64,000 bases of DNA from Geotalea sp. SG265. Lineage in GTDB: Bacteria > Desulfobacterota > Desulfuromonadia > Geobacterales > Geobacteraceae. A program made the position numbers and the translations under genes. The DNA is taken from positions 1 to 64,000 of the forward strand of contig NZ_JAKZFT010000012.1 of assembly GCF_022808985.1 (NCBI RefSeq), in the 5' to 3' direction. This document shows, in pieces, positions 8,382 to 16,098 of this stretch (position 1 is its first letter; each line of letters opens with the position of its first letter). The notes beneath the pieces are model-generated. The model did not search any database and was not told the DNA's origin. It saw only the letters and a list, made by a program, of their open reading frames with translations.

Positions 8382-9569
8382 ATGGACGCGAACATTGCCG
8401 TTCCGGAACTGATCGAAACCTGTTACGTCAAATCGTTGGACCTGCTCCGCGCCAACTCGGGCGAGGACGGCATCCTCGCCGCAACCATGACGACGAAAGC
8501 CGCAGGACGGAATTATACCGCCATCTTTGGCCGTGATGCCGCCATCTGCACCCTGGGGATGGTTGTTTCCGGCGATGGGGAACTGATCCGGACTGCCGGC
8601 CGGGGGCTTTTCACCCTGGCCCGGCACCAGGCGCCCAACGGCCAGATACCGAAATACGTCAAGCCGGAGACCGGAGAGGTGGATTTCTGGTATACCGGCT
8701 GCATCGATGCCACCCTCTGGTGGCTCATTGCCGTGGCCTTTTACGATCGCCACTGTCCGGATGAAGATCTGGGCGCCCGTCTGAAGGAAAATACAGAGCG
8801 GGCGCTTCAATGGCTGCAGTGCCAGGAACACCAGGCCTGGTACCTCCTCCAGCAGAATGAGGCGAGCGACTGGGCGGACATCATGCCCCGCTCCGGCTTC
8901 GTCCTTTACAGCAACGTGCTCTGGCACTGGGTCAAGCGCCTCTATGACATCCCCACCGCCCGCCATACCCGAGATTATGCCAATCTTCTCTTCAATCCCT
9001 ACGGCAACGTTGTCCCCGAGCAGCGCCGTCCCCGCCTTCTCGTCCATTACATCCGCAACCGCTCCAAGGCCACCCCCTTTTATCTCAGCTTCGTCAATTT
9101 CGCCGTCTGGGGGATGGAAATCGACCTCTTCGGCAATATCCTTGCCCCCCTGACCGGCCTGGCCGCTCCCTCCCGGGGGTGCAAGCTGATTCGGGGCATT
9201 CTCGCCCTTAAGGCGCACCGCCCCTTTCCCCTGCGGGTGGTGGGAAGGCCGATTCAGATCCGTGAGCCGCTCTGGCGCCTCTACATGCACCGTCACCGCC
9301 AGAACTTTCCCTGGCAGTACCATAACGGCGGCATCTGGCCCTTTGTCGGCGGATTCTGGGTGATGCTGCTGGCCCGTCTGGGGAAACGGGAACAGGCACT
9401 GATCGAGCTGACCAGGCTGGCAGAGGCAAACCGGATCAACGACTGGGAGTTCAACGAATGGTTCCATGGCCTGACCGGCGAGCCCCGGGGCATGGCGGGG
9501 CAGTCGTGGAATGCGGCCATGTTCATCCTCGCCTGCCGCACGGTCATGGACCGGAAGCGCTATATCTGA
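8382..9569 (+). CDS. Alpha/alpha-barrel glycoside hydrolase (glycogen-debranching / neutral-invertase-like)
   Basis: This 395-residue cytoplasmic protein has no signal peptide. Aromatic- and acid-rich segments such as IFGRDAAICTLGM, GEVDFWYTGCIDATLWW, SDWADIMPRSGFVLYSNVLW and YHNGGIWPFVGGFWVMLL are characteristic of (alpha/alpha)6-barrel glycosidases annotated as amylo-alpha-1,6-glucosidase or GH100-like. The IGRDxAICTLGM-like stretch and the paired Asp residues (SDWAD) point to an acid/base pair. The length is close to a single catalytic domain, without the N-terminal domain of full debranching enzymes. GGGGGAAGG lies just before the ATG. Exact substrate (glycogen, trehalose or sucrose-type sugars) cannot be decided. 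Confidence 0.75.
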   Translation: MDANIAVPELIETCYVKSLDLLRANSGEDGILAATMTTKAAGRNYTAIFGRDAAICTLGMVVSGDGELIRTAGRGLFTLARHQAPNGQIPKYVKPETGEVDFWYTGCIDATLWWLIAVAFYDRHCPDEDLGARLKENTERALQWLQCQEHQAWYLLQQNEASDWADIMPRSGFVLYSNVLWHWVKRLYDIPTARHTRDYANLLFNPYGNVVPEQRRPRLLVHYIRNRSKATPFYLSFVNFAVWGMEIDLFGNILAPLTGLAAPSRGCKLIRGILALKAHRPFPLRVVGRPIQIREPLWRLYMHRHRQNFPWQYHNGGIWPFVGGFWVMLLARLGKREQALIELTRLAEANRINDWEFNEWFHGLTGEPRGMAGQSWNAAMFILACRTVMDRKRYI

Positions 9570-9649
9570 ACAGACTCCATGGCGGTTGCCCCCCCTGGGG
9601 TCTTTGGTATTCTTTTACTGAAGGAATCGACAGCCTGCGGGAGGTGGCC

Positions 9650-10042
9650 ATGGCACAGCTTCTGACGGAATCTTTCGAAATTACGGCAGCGGATCTCAAA
9701 ACCAGGATCCATGGAGATCGGCCGGTGTTTTTGGTGAACCTGCGCCATCATGGGGATTGGGATACGGGGCTCTTCAAGGCGCGGGGAGCGCTTCGGGTCG
9801 CCGATGATGAGCTTGAACAGCATCTGGGGGATATCCCCCATGACCGGGAGGTGGTCGTCTGTTACGAGGGACCTGGAGATCGTCTCGGCGTGGAGGCGGC
9901 GCGGACGCTGCAACGGAAGGGTTGGGGGGACGTGCATTCCCTCAAGGGTGGCTTCGAGGCCTATCTGGATGCCGGTCTGCCGGTGGAAGACCTGAAGGGA
10001 CGAGCGATCAACAGGCAAAGGATGATGATCAGCGGCAGCTGA
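9650..10042 (+). CDS. Rhodanese-domain protein
   Basis: This 130-residue single-domain rhodanese is a likely sulfur carrier or sulfurtransferase in the cytoplasm. Cys71 in VVVCYEGPGDRLG occupies the active-site loop position, with the usual downstream segment VHSLKGGFEAYLDAGLPV. The ATG at 9650 follows GGGAGGTGG. The open frame begins earlier, but that part is antisense noise overlapping the hydrolase gene. It lies 80 bases after the glycoside hydrolase on the same strand. Sulfur acceptor unknown. Confidence 0.88.
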   Translation: MAQLLTESFEITAADLKTRIHGDRPVFLVNLRHHGDWDTGLFKARGALRVADDELEQHLGDIPHDREVVVCYEGPGDRLGVEAARTLQRKGWGDVHSLKGGFEAYLDAGLPVEDLKGRAINRQRMMISGS

Positions 10043-10058
10043 AGGCAGGGCACTGGGG

Positions 10059-10082
10059 GAGGAGATGCTTCGCTATCTCCTC
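10059..10082. terminator. Hairpin between convergent genes
   Basis: GAGGAGAT and ATCTCCTC form an 8-bp stem with an 8-base loop between the rhodanese gene (ends 10042, plus) and the minus-strand gene ending at 10098. No clear T-run is present, so function is tentative. Confidence 0.45.
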
Positions 10083-10097
10083 CTCTCGGCTAAGCTC

Positions 10098-10859
10098 CTA
10101 TTCCCATTTTCCTTCGAAGAGCGGCTTTACCGGATGTTTCTTCCGGTTCAACTTCAGGTCCCGAAAAATATCGGCGGAAGATTCGTTCTCCTTGTCCGGT
10201 TTCAGGCCGATAGCCAGTTCCTTCCCTGGTTGCTCTTCCGCTCCGATCAGCATCAGCTCCGCTCCGGGATAATCCAGCAGTTCGGGAGGATCGGCATCGG
10301 CGAAGCGCCGATCGTGGAAGGCCTCCAGGAGTTTTTCCGGGTAATCCGCCTTCTGCTCCGGCTTGAGTCCCGTTCGCGGCGGTGACGGCTTCTCGGGATT
10401 CTTGACGCTGATGATGTAGCTTCCTTCCGGGGCGATGCGGAAGGAGTGTTGCACCTGGCGCGGCTGCTCCGGTAATTCCAGGGAGTAGGCCAGGTGGGTG
10501 TGATTGTCGTGGCGGACGATGGCATAGATACCTTCCCCCGCCGGTCTTGCCGCCGGCACTTCCCGCTCTCCCCGCGTCTTGGTTCCGTATTCCACCCGGC
10601 CGAATTCCTCTTCCAACTCGTGTGCCCGATGGGCGACCGCCTTGATGAAGGCCCAGTTGCGCTCCTTTTTGCCGATTGCAGGGAGGGACTTCCTGCCGAT
10701 GATCACTTCCCGGTAGATGTTCTTCCCCTCGGGACTGAGCACCATGTAGAAGCGTTCCACATCCTGTCCTCCCCTGGCTTCTCCGGTCTGCACCTTGGGG
10801 CGGTAAAGAAAATAGATGTTGCCCTGTTCCAATATGCCCTTTCCTTTTATCTGTGCCAT
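10098..10859 (-). CDS. Conserved hypothetical protein of the end-joining neighbourhood
   Basis: This 253-residue soluble protein is highly charged. It starts MAQIKGKGILEQGNIYFLYRPKV and contains VERFYMVLSPEGKNIYREVIIGRKSLP and a middle segment with IYAIVRHDNHTHLAYSLELPEQ. No catalytic motif, signal peptide or membrane span was recognised. The start codon shares one base with the stop of the DUF3618-type gene upstream (TGATG), so translation is probably coupled. I do not recognise a function; its position a few kb from ku-ligD and downstream of two membrane-associated small proteins is the only context. Confidence 0.75.
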   Translation of the reverse strand: MAQIKGKGILEQGNIYFLYRPKVQTGEARGGQDVERFYMVLSPEGKNIYREVIIGRKSLPAIGKKERNWAFIKAVAHRAHELEEEFGRVEYGTKTRGEREVPAARPAGEGIYAIVRHDNHTHLAYSLELPEQPRQVQHSFRIAPEGSYIISVKNPEKPSPPRTGLKPEQKADYPEKLLEAFHDRRFADADPPELLDYPGAELMLIGAEEQPGKELAIGLKPDKENESSADIFRDLKLNRKKHPVKPLFEGKWE

Positions 10860-11392
10860 CAGTAGACGCTCTCCCTGACCGTTTCGGGAAACGCTCCGGC
10901 CCGGGGGACTTCCGTGACAGTGGCCCTCCCTGGGGCGGCCGGGCCCCGTTGGCTTTTCGACTGCAGATAGACGGCTCTGGCGGCGGTCCCCGCTGCAATG
11001 GCAATCCTGAGCAGGGAGAAGTAATGCTTCATGGTTTTGACCGGGTCCTTCTTCACCTTGCGCGGGAGCGCTTCCATCAGTGCCGCCCCCGGCAGTTCCG
11101 CCTTATTGCGGTGTTTTTTCTTCTTTCTGAAGAGGAGCCACAACGCCCCTACGCCGATCAGGGCTGCAGGAACTGGTTTCTTCCTCACCGTCTCCGTCAC
11201 CTTGACCAGCCCGGTCAGGGAATATTCCCGCAGTTTCACCTTGGCTTCAGCCTTGATGTGGGAAGGAGTGAAACGCTGCTCGATAGTCTGCAGCGTCTCG
11301 GTGATCCCTGCCTCCGTCGAGCGGATCTCGTTTCGTATCCGGTCGGTCGGATGCGGCGTTACCGGACCGGTTTCATCTGTGCTTTTGCCCAT
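10859..11392 (-). CDS. DUF3618-type membrane-associated protein
   Basis: This 177-residue protein begins with a charged helix (RNEIRSTEAGITETLQTIEQRF), the usual DUF3618 opening. A single hydrophobic segment follows at about 74-90 (VPAALIGVGALWLLFRKK), then a basic stretch and a second weakly hydrophobic segment near 120-140. Such proteins resemble YqjD-type tail-anchored factors that sit at the inner membrane. It overlaps the holin-like gene upstream by 34 bases and touches the next gene by one base, making a tight three-gene operon. Specific role unknown. Confidence 0.75.
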   Translation of the reverse strand: MGKSTDETGPVTPHPTDRIRNEIRSTEAGITETLQTIEQRFTPSHIKAEAKVKLREYSLTGLVKVTETVRKKPVPAALIGVGALWLLFRKKKKHRNKAELPGAALMEALPRKVKKDPVKTMKHYFSLLRIAIAAGTAARAVYLQSKSQRGPAAPGRATVTEVPRAGAFPETVRESVY

Positions 11393-11757
11393 TGTGCCGT
11401 CTCCTTGAGGGTCTCTTGAGATTTTTCAGGCGTCAGCTTCATCTGCGACACATCCTTTTTGGCCTTGAGCAACAATCCGGCACCGATACCGATAAAGACG
11501 ATGCTGATCAGCAGGGCGGAGAGCCAGAGGGGAATGAAGACGGCCAGGCCGAAGACTATGGCGGCAATCAACGTCAGCAGCCCCGCGTAGAGCAGAACGG
11601 CGGCGACCCCGACAGCAACCGCGTCCTTCACCAGCTTGTCCAGTTTTTCGGAGACTTCGACCCGCATCAGTTCCATCTCTTTCCTGAAGAGGGTCCTGGT
11701 CTCCTGGATCAGTTCCGAGAACAGATCACCCAACGGCCGGTCTTTCTTTTCGGTCAT
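11359..11757 (-). CDS. Phage-holin-3-6-like (YqjE-type) inner membrane protein
   Basis: This 132-residue protein has an amphipathic N-terminal helix (LFSELIQETRTLFRKEMELMRVEV), two adjacent membrane spans at about 46-68 and 72-97, and a basic tail. The pattern matches the Actinobacterial holin-X / YqjE group, which are chromosomal membrane proteins rather than true lysis holins in most bacteria. The ATG at 11757 follows AGAAAGGAGG. It is the first gene of the operon 11757-10098 and has a good promoter at 11807-11835. Its role in envelope stress is inferred from family context only. Confidence 0.8.
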   Translation of the reverse strand: MTEKKDRPLGDLFSELIQETRTLFRKEMELMRVEVSEKLDKLVKDAVAVGVAAVLLYAGLLTLIAAIVFGLAVFIPLWLSALLISIVFIGIGAGLLLKAKKDVSQMKLTPEKSQETLKETAQWAKAQMKPVR

Positions 11758-11806
11758 ATGCGCCTCCTTTCTGCCGGTACGTCTAAGGCTTTCTTAGCTA
11801 TAGTTA

Positions 11807-11835
11807 ATTTTATTTGCCCCTGGGAGCAATGTCAA
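11807..11835 (-). promoter_or_regulatory. Sigma-70-like promoter of the 11757-10098 operon
   Basis: On the minus strand TTGACA (11835-11830) and TAAAAT (11812-11807) are 17 bases apart, about 50 bases before the first start codon. Confidence 0.75.
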
Positions 11836-11899
11836 TCAAGTCGCCTGACAAAGCGCCGCAACTGCAGGTGGCTCTAATAATAAAATACTAATTCATTTG

Positions 11900-11927
11900 T
11901 TGACAGCCCACAGAGGTCGATTACACT
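11900..11927 (+). promoter_or_regulatory. Possible promoter of the lipoprotein gene at 12003
   Basis: TTGACA (11900-11905) and TACACT (11922-11927), 16-base spacer, lie about 75 bases upstream of the start codon. Confidence 0.5.
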
Positions 11928-12002
11928 CAAAATGAAGCCTGTCGTGTATTCCCATCATACCGACAGACGACGTCGGCACTACCATAAAGAAAGGAGATCG
12001 CT

Positions 12003-12410
12003 ATGAAAAAATATCTGCTGCTGGCGGCGGCATCCCTGCTCATGGGTCTTTCCGGCTGTGCAAAGGAGGTAGTGGTCTCCCCTTCGGCGGAACTTCCTGC
12101 GGTAGTCGGTGAGGCCAAGGCCACAAGAGATGCCAACGGCAACACCCGGGTCCATCTGGAAGTGGAGCACATGGCGCCGCCGCAGAACCTGCAGCCTCCC
12201 AAGTCGGTGTATGTGGTCTGGGCGGAGACGCCGGATAAACAGCGCTACAGCCTGGGCCAGCTCAAGGTGGATGAAAAACGCCGCGGGAGGCTGGATTCCA
12301 CCACCGCTTTCAAGGTGTTCCGGCTGGTGGTAACCCCCGAGGATTTCCCCACCGTCACCGAACCGACCGGCCCGGAGGTGTTGGCGACCGGGGTGCTGGA
12401 AGCCAAATAA
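12003..12410 (+). CDS. Small putative lipoprotein
   Basis: This 135-residue protein has a lipoprotein signal (MKKYLLLAAASLLMGLSGC; lipobox LSGC, Cys19). The mature part is soluble, with HLEVEHMAPPQNLQPPKSVYVVWAE and VFRLVVTPEDFPTVTEPTGPEVL, which suggests a small beta-sandwich domain similar to anti-sigma or adhesion-type modules. I do not recognise a named family. Residue 20 is Ala, so outer-membrane sorting is expected by the usual +2 rule. AGAAAGGAG precedes the ATG. The gene stands alone between divergent and convergent neighbours. Confidence 0.8.
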   Translation: MKKYLLLAAASLLMGLSGCAKEVVVSPSAELPAVVGEAKATRDANGNTRVHLEVEHMAPPQNLQPPKSVYVVWAETPDKQRYSLGQLKVDEKRRGRLDSTTAFKVFRLVVTPEDFPTVTEPTGPEVLATGVLEAK

Positions 12411-12451
12411 GAGAGGCTGTTGAAGGTCAGGTCTTAATAGATATTCCGGAC

Positions 12452-12478
12452 AAAACAAAGGCGGCCTGCGGGCCGCCT
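12452..12478 (-). terminator. Intrinsic terminator for the DUF1328 gene
   Basis: A GGCGGCC/GGCCGCC stem is followed on the minus strand by TTTGTTTTG. It also ends the convergent lipoprotein transcript. Confidence 0.75.
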
Positions 12479-12496
12479 CATTGTATGCCGGAAGGA

Positions 12497-12676
12497 TCAG
12501 TGGCGGGTGATCCTGGTGCCCGCGGAGATGCCGACGATCAGCATGATGACGGCTACCACCAGGAAGAGGAAGAAGAGTATTTTCGCGATACCGGCAGCAG
12601 CTGAGGCGATTCCGGCAAATCCAAATACTGCGGCAACAATGGCTATGATGAAAAAGATCACTGCCCAACGTAGCAT
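12497..12676 (-). CDS. DUF1328 (YtjA-type) small membrane protein
   Basis: This 59-residue protein (61 if the upstream ATG at 12682 is used) consists of two hydrophobic helices ([20 protein letters not shown] and [18 protein letters not shown]) followed by a short polar tail. It matches the DUF1328/YtjA group of small inner-membrane proteins, often induced by envelope or osmotic stress. AGGAGG sits 9 bases before the second ATG (12676) but only 3 before the first, so 12676 is preferred. It has its own terminator. Confidence 0.88.
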   Translation of the reverse strand: MLRWAVIFFIIAIVAAVFGFAGIASAAAGIAKILFFLFLVVAVIMLIVGISAGTRITRH

Positions 12677-12804
12677 GGTCATTCACCTCCTTCATCGGTT
12701 TGCCTTCATAAAAAGTATACCACCGCGAAAGAGAATGCAGCAACCGGCGGACGGGAAGGAACGGTCATGCTTGACGCGATTTTTGCCGAAGGAGAGTTCA
12801 TGCC

Positions 12805-12840
12805 CAAAAAAGAGGAGCCCTCCATCAACGAAGGGCTCCT
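12805..12840 (-). terminator. Intrinsic terminator for the Gly-rich lipoprotein gene
   Basis: An AGGAGCCCT/AGGGCTCCT stem is followed on the minus strand by CTTTTTTGGG, five bases past the stop codon. Confidence 0.88.
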
Positions 12841-12844
12841 GCCA

Positions 12845-13120
12845 TTATCGGCTGCCACCGGTGCTGGTCATGGCACCGAAAGATCCGCCGGTACCGGTCC
12901 CCATCGAGCCACCTGTTCCGCCTCCGCTGGTGCCGCCTGTATTGGCCGGGCTGGGAGTCGTCCCCCCCATCGACCCGCCGGTGCCGCTCCCCGATGTCGA
13001 GCCGGTGCTACCGCCAGTGCCGCCGGTGCCCCCTTCTTTCTTGCATCCCGTGCTAAAGACCATTCCACCCAGAGCAATCAGCGCTGCAATGGTAAAAACC
13101 GCTTTTTTGACATGCTTCAT
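12845..13120 (-). CDS. Gly/Ser/Thr-rich small lipoprotein
   Basis: This 91-residue protein has a basic N-terminus, a hydrophobic segment and lipobox FSTGC (Cys26), then a low-complexity tail made of GGT, GGS and GTGG units with occasional Met. It should be anchored in a membrane with a flexible tail in the periplasm or outside. No enzymatic domain is present. The DNA of the tail is an imperfect GC-rich tandem repeat, so length variation among strains is likely. It has an own terminator and is divergent from the AI-2E-type permease gene. Function unknown. Confidence 0.75.
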   Translation of the reverse strand: MKHVKKAVFTIAALIALGGMVFSTGCKKEGGTGGTGGSTGSTSGSGTGGSMGGTTPSPANTGGTSGGGTGGSMGTGTGGSFGAMTSTGGSR

Positions 13121-13279
13121 CGCTGTCCTCCTCTTTGGTTTCGTTTGTCTTTTCGCTCATAGGAAAGTCTAACGGATAATCAAGGACAGTAAATAAATTT
13201 TAATTTTGTCCCTGCGGCCGATGGCATATTAGTGTAAACTTAAACATTAATGCTACCTGCTGCCCACCTGAGAGAACCC

Positions 13280-14338
13280 ATGGACAAAAGGATATTTCTG
13301 ACCATACTTGCCGCTCTTGCCACAGCAGGGATCATCGTTCTGCTCGGCCTGCTGGCTGCGCCGATCCTCGAACCCCTTGCCTGGGCACTCGTCATCGGCG
13401 TTGCCACCATTCCCTACTATAAGCGTCTGCTGAGAAGGTTTCCCCGGCACCCCGGCCGCATGGCGGGGAGCATGGTCCTTGCCGTGACCGTCTGCTTCAT
13501 CCTCCCCACGGCAGGGCTGATAGTGGCCATTGCCCAGAGCGCTCCCGACTGGGTCCGCGAGGCGGAGCGGATGGTGCAGACAGTTCCCAAGGGGCCCGCC
13601 GTTCTCCACCGTATCCCCTTCATCGATCATGCCGCCTCGCTGGTGGAACGGGCCGGGATAGATCTGGGGAGCTATGTGAGCAAGTATGCGGGCGCCCTAT
13701 CCGGGGCCATCGTCAACGGTGCGGCAAATATGGCCAAGGGGCTGGTGGAACTGCTCTTCAGTCTTGCAGTGTCCCTGTTCATCCTCTTTTTCATCTATCG
13801 GGACGGGGAACGGGTGGTGGCTACGGTGGTCGATCGTTTCGGTGACGAGCAGGACCAGATCAAGCGCTATCTGCACCGTTTCCAGATGACGACGACCGCC
13901 GTTGCCGTCGGCACCCTCTTTACCTGTCTGATCCAGGGTATTACCGCGGGTATCGGCTATTTTTTCGCCGGGGTTCCCGCACCGGTCCTATTCGGTGGTC
14001 TGACCGCCATTGCCGCACTGGTGCCGGTGGTGGGGACCGGGGTCGTCTGGGTCCCCCTGGTCGTCTTGGTCGCCATCAAGGGGACTTACCTGAAAGCCGG
14101 ACTGCTGGCCCTGTGGTGCCTGGTGCTGGTGGGTCTGGCCGACAACGCCATTCGCCCCCTAGCCGTCGGTGCCAAAGGGGATGTGCCGGTGCTGGCGGTG
14201 GTGCTGGGGGCCATCTGTGGAGTAACGACCATCGGCCTTCTGGGTCTCATTCTCGGGCCGATCATCTTTGCCACGGTCATCAATCTCTGGCATGAAGAAG
14301 CCGGCAATTACCACGATAATCCGAAAGTTCTGCTTTGA
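13280..14338 (+). CDS. AI-2E/PerM-family permease
   Basis: This 352-residue inner-membrane protein has about eight hydrophobic segments. The first two spans (ILAALATAGIIVLLGLLAAP and the following WALVIGVATIPYY), the central periplasmic-type helix region, and C-terminal spans with LFGGLTAIAALVPVVGTGVVWVP and GLLGLILGPI are typical of the UPF0118/AI-2E transporter group (YdiK, PerM, TqsA). The substrate is unknown. The ATG at 13280 is preceded by GAGAG; an upstream in-frame ATG at 13250 lacks a ribosome-binding site. Its stop overlaps the TamA start (TGATG), so it is translationally coupled to the TamA/TamB pair. Confidence 0.88.
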   Translation: MDKRIFLTILAALATAGIIVLLGLLAAPILEPLAWALVIGVATIPYYKRLLRRFPRHPGRMAGSMVLAVTVCFILPTAGLIVAIAQSAPDWVREAERMVQTVPKGPAVLHRIPFIDHAASLVERAGIDLGSYVSKYAGALSGAIVNGAANMAKGLVELLFSLAVSLFILFFIYRDGERVVATVVDRFGDEQDQIKRYLHRFQMTTTAVAVGTLFTCLIQGITAGIGYFFAGVPAPVLFGGLTAIAALVPVVGTGVVWVPLVVLVAIKGTYLKAGLLALWCLVLVGLADNAIRPLAVGAKGDVPVLAVVLGAICGVTTIGLLGLILGPIIFATVINLWHEEAGNYHDNPKVLL

Positions 14339-16098
14339 TGGGCATCAGGGGCGCGTGGGTGATAGGGATCGTGACGTTCCTGCTCCTCGGCCGCCCAGTG
14401 CCGTCGATGGGAGCCGATCCGGTGGAGGTGGTGGTCAGCGGGGTGGAGGACGAAGCCCGGACCAACGTCCAGGAAGCCCTTGTCTTACCCCTGGGGATGG
14501 TGCGGGAGGGGAAGGTGGATCGGTTATGGCTGGAGCGTTTCGCCCGCCAGGCGCCGGACAAGGTGCGTACCGCACTGCAACCCTTCGGCTACTACAACGC
14601 CCGGGTGGAAACCAGCCTGCAAGCGGCGTCGAGGGGGCGCTTCCGCCTTCTGGTAAATGTTTCTCCCGGAGCGCCGGTGCGGATCACGGCACTGGACGTG
14701 GCTGTCACGGGAGCCGGTGCCGGCGAAGGGGGGCTCAAAGACCTGGTTGACACATTTCCCCTGGAGAAGGGGGATATACTGCTGCAGCACCCCTATGATC
14801 AGGCCAAGGGGGGGCTGAAATCGGCAGCCGAGGAGCTGGGTTATCTGGATGCAAAATTCACTGCCCACGAGATCCGCATCGATCCCACGAGAACCTCCGC
14901 CCGTATCCGGCTGGTCATGGACACCGGGGAACGTTATTTCTTCGACGGAGCCCGGATCGAGGGTGCCCCCGATTATCCGGACCGTTTTCTGCGCCGCTAT
15001 CTGAGCTTCAAGTCCGGCGAGCCCTTCTCCTACAGCCGACTGGGGCAGACCCAGCTCAACTTCAACAACTCGGAGAGGTTCAAGGAGATCATGGTCACCC
15101 CCCTCAGGGAGGAGGTCCGGGACCACGCCATCCCCGTCTCGGTGCAACTGAAGCAGAACTATCGCCGCAGCCTCAGGCCGGGGATCGGCTACGGAACCGA
15201 CACCGGCGGCCGCTTCTCTCTCCGCTACCGTGATCTGAACATGCTGCAACGGGGGCACGAATACTTTGCCAACCTCTTCATTTCCCAGCGCTTGCAAGGC
15301 TTTGCCAGTGGCTACGTCATCCCCGACGCCGACGATATCCGCAGCTCTACTTCGCTGCAGCTGAATCTGCAGCGGGAAATCACCACCTATACCAGCAGGC
15401 TGGTGGCGCTGGAGCTGGACAAGAACCGCAGCTTCGGCAAGGGGGAACTGGGCACCGCCTATATCCGGATACAGCGGGAAGGCTTCACTATCGGCAGCCA
15501 GAATTCCAGTTCCAGATTGGTCCTGCCGGGCATCCGCTTCACCAAGGATCACTACGGCGATCGGGTCAGGCCCGAGAAGGGCTTTCGTTATTTTTTCGAC
15601 CTGCGCGGTACCCATCAGCTGATCGGTTCCGATGTGGGACTGGTGCAATTCATCGCCGAGGGAAGTAATCTGATGCCGTTGCCGTGGCGATTATCCCTCC
15701 ATACCCGTGCCAAGGTAGGCTTTACCCTCCTCAACGATCCAATGGCCGATCTGCCTGCGTCATTGCGCTTCTTTGCCGGGGGGGACCAGAGCGTCCGAGG
15801 CTATTCCTACAAGAGCCTCGGCCCCCGCGATGCCACAGGTCAGGTGGTGGGGGGGAAACACCTTCTGGTGGGAAGCGTGGAACTGGAACGGGCACTGTTC
15901 AAGGACTGGGGAGTTTCCCTCTTCTATGACGCGGGCAATGCCTTCAATACCTTCACTTCCGTCAAGATCTACCGGGGCGCCGGGATCGGGCTCCATTACT
16001 ATACCAGGGTTGGTGCCCTCAACCTTTCCGTCGCCCGGCAACTGGGGGTCGACACCCCTGCCTTCCATATCCATTTCACCGTGGGAATCGAGCTGTGA
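14338..16098 (+). CDS. tamA: TamA-type outer membrane assembly protein (Omp85 family)
   Basis: This 586-residue protein has a signal peptide (to about residue 26), about three POTRA-like domains (to roughly 250) and a C-terminal 16-strand Omp85 barrel. Barrel landmarks are the GGDQSVRGYSYKSLGP motif near residue 480 and the final beta-strand pattern ending in FTVGIEL. TamA works with TamB in building the outer membrane (autotransporter assembly, lipid movement). A TTG three bases upstream is in frame, but the ATG at 14338 overlapping the previous stop is preferred. The next gene, TamB, overlaps by 4 bases. Confidence 0.93.
   Translation: MGIRGAWVIGIVTFLLLGRPVPSMGADPVEVVVSGVEDEARTNVQEALVLPLGMVREGKVDRLWLERFARQAPDKVRTALQPFGYYNARVETSLQAASRGRFRLLVNVSPGAPVRITALDVAVTGAGAGEGGLKDLVDTFPLEKGDILLQHPYDQAKGGLKSAAEELGYLDAKFTAHEIRIDPTRTSARIRLVMDTGERYFFDGARIEGAPDYPDRFLRRYLSFKSGEPFSYSRLGQTQLNFNNSERFKEIMVTPLREEVRDHAIPVSVQLKQNYRRSLRPGIGYGTDTGGRFSLRYRDLNMLQRGHEYFANLFISQRLQGFASGYVIPDADDIRSSTSLQLNLQREITTYTSRLVALELDKNRSFGKGELGTAYIRIQREGFTIGSQNSSSRLVLPGIRFTKDHYGDRVRPEKGFRYFFDLRGTHQLIGSDVGLVQFIAEGSNLMPLPWRLSLHTRAKVGFTLLNDPMADLPASLRFFAGGDQSVRGYSYKSLGPRDATGQVVGGKHLLVGSVELERALFKDWGVSLFYDAGNAFNTFTSVKIYRGAGIGLHYYTRVGALNLSVARQLGVDTPAFHIHFTVGIEL

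Noticed and set aside
8307-9467. Upstream extension of the ku frame
   Set aside because: Antisense to the glycoside hydrolase gene. The true Ku start MKAIWTGSISFG at 8306 has its own ribosome-binding site.
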